Positions 61,762-64,000 of a stretch of DNA of 64,000 nucleotides are shown one piece after another. Position 1 is the first letter of the stretch. Every line of letters begins with the position of its first letter. Made by a program: the position numbers and the translations under genes. This stretch comes from JADKHC01 sp047600805 (GTDB lineage: Bacteria > Verrucomicrobiota > Verrucomicrobiia > Opitutales > Opitutaceae): NCBI GenBank assembly GCA_047600805.1, contig JASGKG010000001.1:1054001-1118000 (forward strand), in the 5' to 3' direction. A model generated the notes under the pieces. The model ran no database searches, had not been told where the DNA came from, and was given only the letters and a program-made list of their open reading frames with translations.

Positions 61762-62259
61762 TTAACCCGCGGTTTTCGCTTTTGCCGCTTCGGCCGCGAG
61801 TTTTTCCCAAGTCGCCTCCAAACACTGAGGGAGCACGCGTGTTTGGCCGATCACGGGCATAAAGTTGTTGTCGCCGGTCCAACGGGGCACGATGTGGCCA
61901 TGGAGATGCGAAATACTTCCTCCGGCGGCGGCGCCGAGATTGAATCCGACATTGAAGCCGTCCGCTTTAAGCGCTGTGCGCAGGATGCGTTTCCCGAAAG
62001 TGATGATCGCAAAAAGATCAGCGTTTTCCTCCGGAGAAAGGTCCTCGATGTCAGCTACCTCACGGAACGGAATCGCGAGCAAGTGCCCAGGATTGTACGG
62101 GAAGCGATTGAGCATTAAGTAGGAAAGTTTCGTCCGATGTACGATCAAAGCGGCGCGGTCGTCGCCCAGTGAGGGCAGTTCAGTGAACGGCTTTTTCGTC
62201 GCGGGTAAACGCGGCGCTTCGATGTATTCCATGCGCCAGTAGGCGTGCAATTGCTGCAT
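61762..62259 (-). CDS. HIT domain nucleotide hydrolase
   Basis: This is a 165-residue histidine-triad protein. The motif His-Leu-His-Gly-His-Ile-Val-Pro-Arg-Trp contains the three His. The N-terminal Tyr-Trp-Arg-Met-Glu-Tyr-Ile matches the Ap4A-phosphorylase-like HIT branch, which decides the start at ATG 62259 over the frame opening at 62295. It probably hydrolyses dinucleoside polyphosphates or AMP conjugates. It is the first gene of the HIT-phoH-pgpH set. Confidence 0.9.
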   Translation of the reverse strand: MQQLHAYWRMEYIEAPRLPATKKPFTELPSLGDDRAALIVHRTKLSYLMLNRFPYNPGHLLAIPFREVADIEDLSPEENADLFAIITFGKRILRTALKADGFNVGFNLGAAAGGSISHLHGHIVPRWTGDNNFMPVIGQTRVLPQCLEATWEKLAAEAAKAKTAG

Positions 62260-62370
62260 GTTGAAAGTGGCGGAGTAAAGGGGCGGCTCACGCAAAAGTC
62301 AAAGGGACGGTGAAGGCATATTCTGAGATGGTCGGGGCCCGAAGTTTTCCCCAATGTGAACCGAACTTCT

Positions 62371-62751
62371 ATGAATTTGCCTCCCATTGGTCAGGAAGTG
62401 CCTCTTTCCCAAATCAAGGAAATCTGCGATCACTACGGTCTCGGTGAGCTTTGGCGGAAGATCGAACGCGATCCGCCCCAACGGCCGTTCAAAAGCGATG
62501 GTTGCACCGGTTGGGTGAATAATTGGAACGGCACCAGCATTTATCCGGCAGGGTTTTTGCACGACCTGAAATACTGGGCGGGTTATCCGGGCGAGGAAGT
62601 GGCGCGCCTGATCGCCGATGCCGAACTGATGATCGATGTGGCACGACTGCTCAACGCGACCGGCATGGCTGAAACCATGTTCGCCGGCGTGCGCGTGGGC
62701 GGAAACGAAAAACTCAACGCGCCGTTTTCCTGGGGCTTTGGCCGGCGTTAG
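62371..62751 (+). CDS. Hypothetical protein
   Basis: This is a 126-residue soluble protein. It has Ser-Asp-Gly-Cys-Thr-Gly-Trp and, after ~20 residues, His-Asp-Leu-Lys-Tyr-Trp, a pairing also seen in small phospholipase-A2-like and DUF1353-like proteins, where His-Asp is catalytic. That link is only suggestive. The ATG at 62371 is preferred over one at 62356. It lies 28 bp before the DUF2238 gene. Confidence 0.7.
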   Translation: MNLPPIGQEVPLSQIKEICDHYGLGELWRKIERDPPQRPFKSDGCTGWVNNWNGTSIYPAGFLHDLKYWAGYPGEEVARLIADAELMIDVARLLNATGMAETMFAGVRVGGNEKLNAPFSWGFGRR

Positions 62752-62779
62752 CGCGAGCCCGCCATGCGAGGAACTTTAA

Positions 62780-63445
62780 ATGGATAAACGCTTGCTTCTC
62801 TTTCTCGGTTTGTCGCTGCCGGTGTGGTTGTGGTCGGCCATCCAACCGCACGATCGATTCACCTGGTGGCTCGAAGTCGCTCCGGCGTGCATCGGGTTGC
62901 CGTTGATTTTTGCATTTCAGAAGCGGTTTCCGTTATCGACGCTGCTGCTGGTGCTCATTTGGCTCCACGTCGTGGTTTTGCTTGTGGGCGGCCACTACAC
63001 TTATGCACGCGTGCCGCTGTTTGACTGGATACGCGATGCGACTGGCGGAACTCGCAACGACTACGACAAGGTCGGACATTTTGTGCAGGGATTCGTGCCG
63101 GCTATTCTCGCGCGTGAAATTTTATTGCGCACGTCCCCGCTTGGCGGCGGCACCACGACGCCGAGTGGAACCGCGATAACGAAACCTAGCCGCTGGTTAG
63201 GCTTTTTGGTCGTGTGCGTCTGCCTGGCGTTTAGCGCGGTCTATGAACTCGTCGAGTGGCTGACGGCGGTGCTCACGGGAACGGCCGCGGACGATTTTCT
63301 CGGGACGCAGGGCTACGCTTGGGACACGCAGACCGACATGGCGTGGGCGCTGGTTGGCGCGATTGTGGCCGTTGTGCTGCTGAGTCGGATACACGATCGC
63401 TCGCTGGCGAAATTGCCAAAATCAGTGCAGACTGCCGGCGGGTGA
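62780..63445 (+). CDS. DUF2238 family membrane protein (YjdF-like)
   Basis: This is a 221-residue protein with about six helices. The family pattern Asn-Asp-Tyr-Asp-Lys-Val-Gly-His-Phe-Val-Gln-Gly and Gln-Gly-Tyr-Ala-Trp-Asp-Thr-Gln-Thr-Asp-Met is clear. Function is unknown. A 20-residue Gly/Thr/Ser-rich insert lies between helices 4 and 5. Confidence 0.9.
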   Translation: MDKRLLLFLGLSLPVWLWSAIQPHDRFTWWLEVAPACIGLPLIFAFQKRFPLSTLLLVLIWLHVVVLLVGGHYTYARVPLFDWIRDATGGTRNDYDKVGHFVQGFVPAILAREILLRTSPLGGGTTTPSGTAITKPSRWLGFLVVCVCLAFSAVYELVEWLTAVLTGTAADDFLGTQGYAWDTQTDMAWALVGAIVAVVLLSRIHDRSLAKLPKSVQTAGG

Positions 63446-63446
63446 C

Positions 63447-64000
63447 ATGAAAACTTTCCGCATTTGCACGCTTTCCAACGACATCGTTCAGTATGCGGAA
63501 ATGAGAGAATCGTTTCGGGTGGCCGGGTTCGACGACGCTCGCTGTGAATTTGTTCTCTTGGACAACTCAGCGGGCAACCGTTACGAACCGTATAGCGCGT
63601 TTAACGAGATCAAAGCAAACGCCGCGGAGCCCTACGTTATTTTTTGCCACCAGGACGTGCGTCTCAATCAGGGTCATGGATTCGATCGTTTGGTTAAGGT
63701 ACTCGACGAGCTATATGCTCGAGACCCAAAATGGGCGGTAGCCGGGAACGCGGGAACTAACAGAAAGCTACAACATGTCGTTCGTATCACTGACCCGTGG
63801 CCGAGTGCCAATTGGCAGGGACCGTTGCCGCAACCGGTGGTCACGCTCGACGAAAATTTCTTAGTGGTGCGAACCGACGCGCCGGTGGCATGGTCGAGCG
63901 CGTTGTCGGGTTTTCATTTCTACGGCTCCGACATCTGCCTGCATGCGTTGGCGCAAAAACTCGGCGTGTACGTCATCGATTTCCACCTCGAGCACCTTAG
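63447..64000 (+). CDS. Glycosyltransferase-like protein, cut by window end
   Basis: The frame starts with ATG at 63447, one base after the DUF2238 stop, and is open to the last base (184 codons seen). It has Ile-Cys-Thr-Leu-Ser-Asn at the N-terminus, Phe-Cys-His-Gln-Asp-Val-Arg-Leu near residue 68-75 and His-Phe-Tyr-Gly-Ser-Asp-Ile-Cys-Leu near 164-172, the pattern of a GT2-like (GT-A fold) transferase. Donor and acceptor are unknown. Confidence 0.75.
   Translation, partial: MKTFRICTLSNDIVQYAEMRESFRVAGFDDARCEFVLLDNSAGNRYEPYSAFNEIKANAAEPYVIFCHQDVRLNQGHGFDRLVKVLDELYARDPKWAVAGNAGTNRKLQHVVRITDPWPSANWQGPLPQPVVTLDENFLVVRTDAPVAWSSALSGFHFYGSDICLHALAQKLGVYVIDFHLEHL

Overview
The window looks like a chromosomal segment of a member of the Verrucomicrobiota, most likely of the family Opitutaceae. 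That is an inference from gene content: an ECF sigma factor with a long C-terminal extension, a LacI regulator divergent from a TonB-dependent receptor, exported enzymes with poly-serine linkers and a glycine-rich C-terminal anchor, and an overall high G+C content. No rRNA operon or CRISPR array was seen. One intact tRNA gene (Phe, GAA) is present.

Layout. 1-3.6 kb is a run of small unrelated genes, all on the minus strand, separated by a repeat family with cores and symmetry like integron attC sites; no integrase is visible. A further isolated copy with its own small gene sits at 52.8-53.4 kb. 3.6-6.2 kb is gene-poor, with a VOC protein, REP hairpins, a 29-unit 21-bp tandem array and a truncated gene. 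6.2-17.9 kb holds a TPR/PDZ lipoprotein, a hybrid sensor kinase, two ECF sigma factors, a serine hydrolase and a NatAB-type ABC exporter. 17.9-19.2 kb holds a tRNA 3'-end remnant and a 23-unit 21-bp array. 19.2-35 kb has a beta-helix protein, RsgA, a Sel1/TonB protein, a KaiC-like ATPase with a hybrid kinase, GNAT, Kup, MenB and the LacI/TonB-receptor pair. 35-46.8 kb has MntR/MntH/Usp, ribosomal protein S1, an A+T-richer glycosyltransferase island, an OmpR-type regulator, HisG and the agmatine-to-putrescine genes AguB and AguA. 46.8-52.4 kb has a rhamnogalacturonan lyase, the 5-oxoprolinase operon pxpBCA and Lgt. 53.4-56.4 kb is a mobile-repeat zone: a Y1 (RAYT) transposase between clusters of GTAG-headed REP hairpins, beside a third 21-bp array of 17 units. 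56.4-64 kb has an exported MEMO1-AMMECR1 fusion, tRNA-Phe, the HIT/PhoH/PgpH cluster, a DUF2238 membrane protein and a glycosyltransferase cut by the window edge.

The most unusual signals are three. First, three separate, sequence-unrelated tandem arrays (29, 23 and 17 units) share the same almost perfectly kept 21-bp period. Second, the attC-like cassette array lacks an integrase. Third, a RAYT gene is surrounded by matching REPs. All function calls are from reading motifs by eye; no database search was run.
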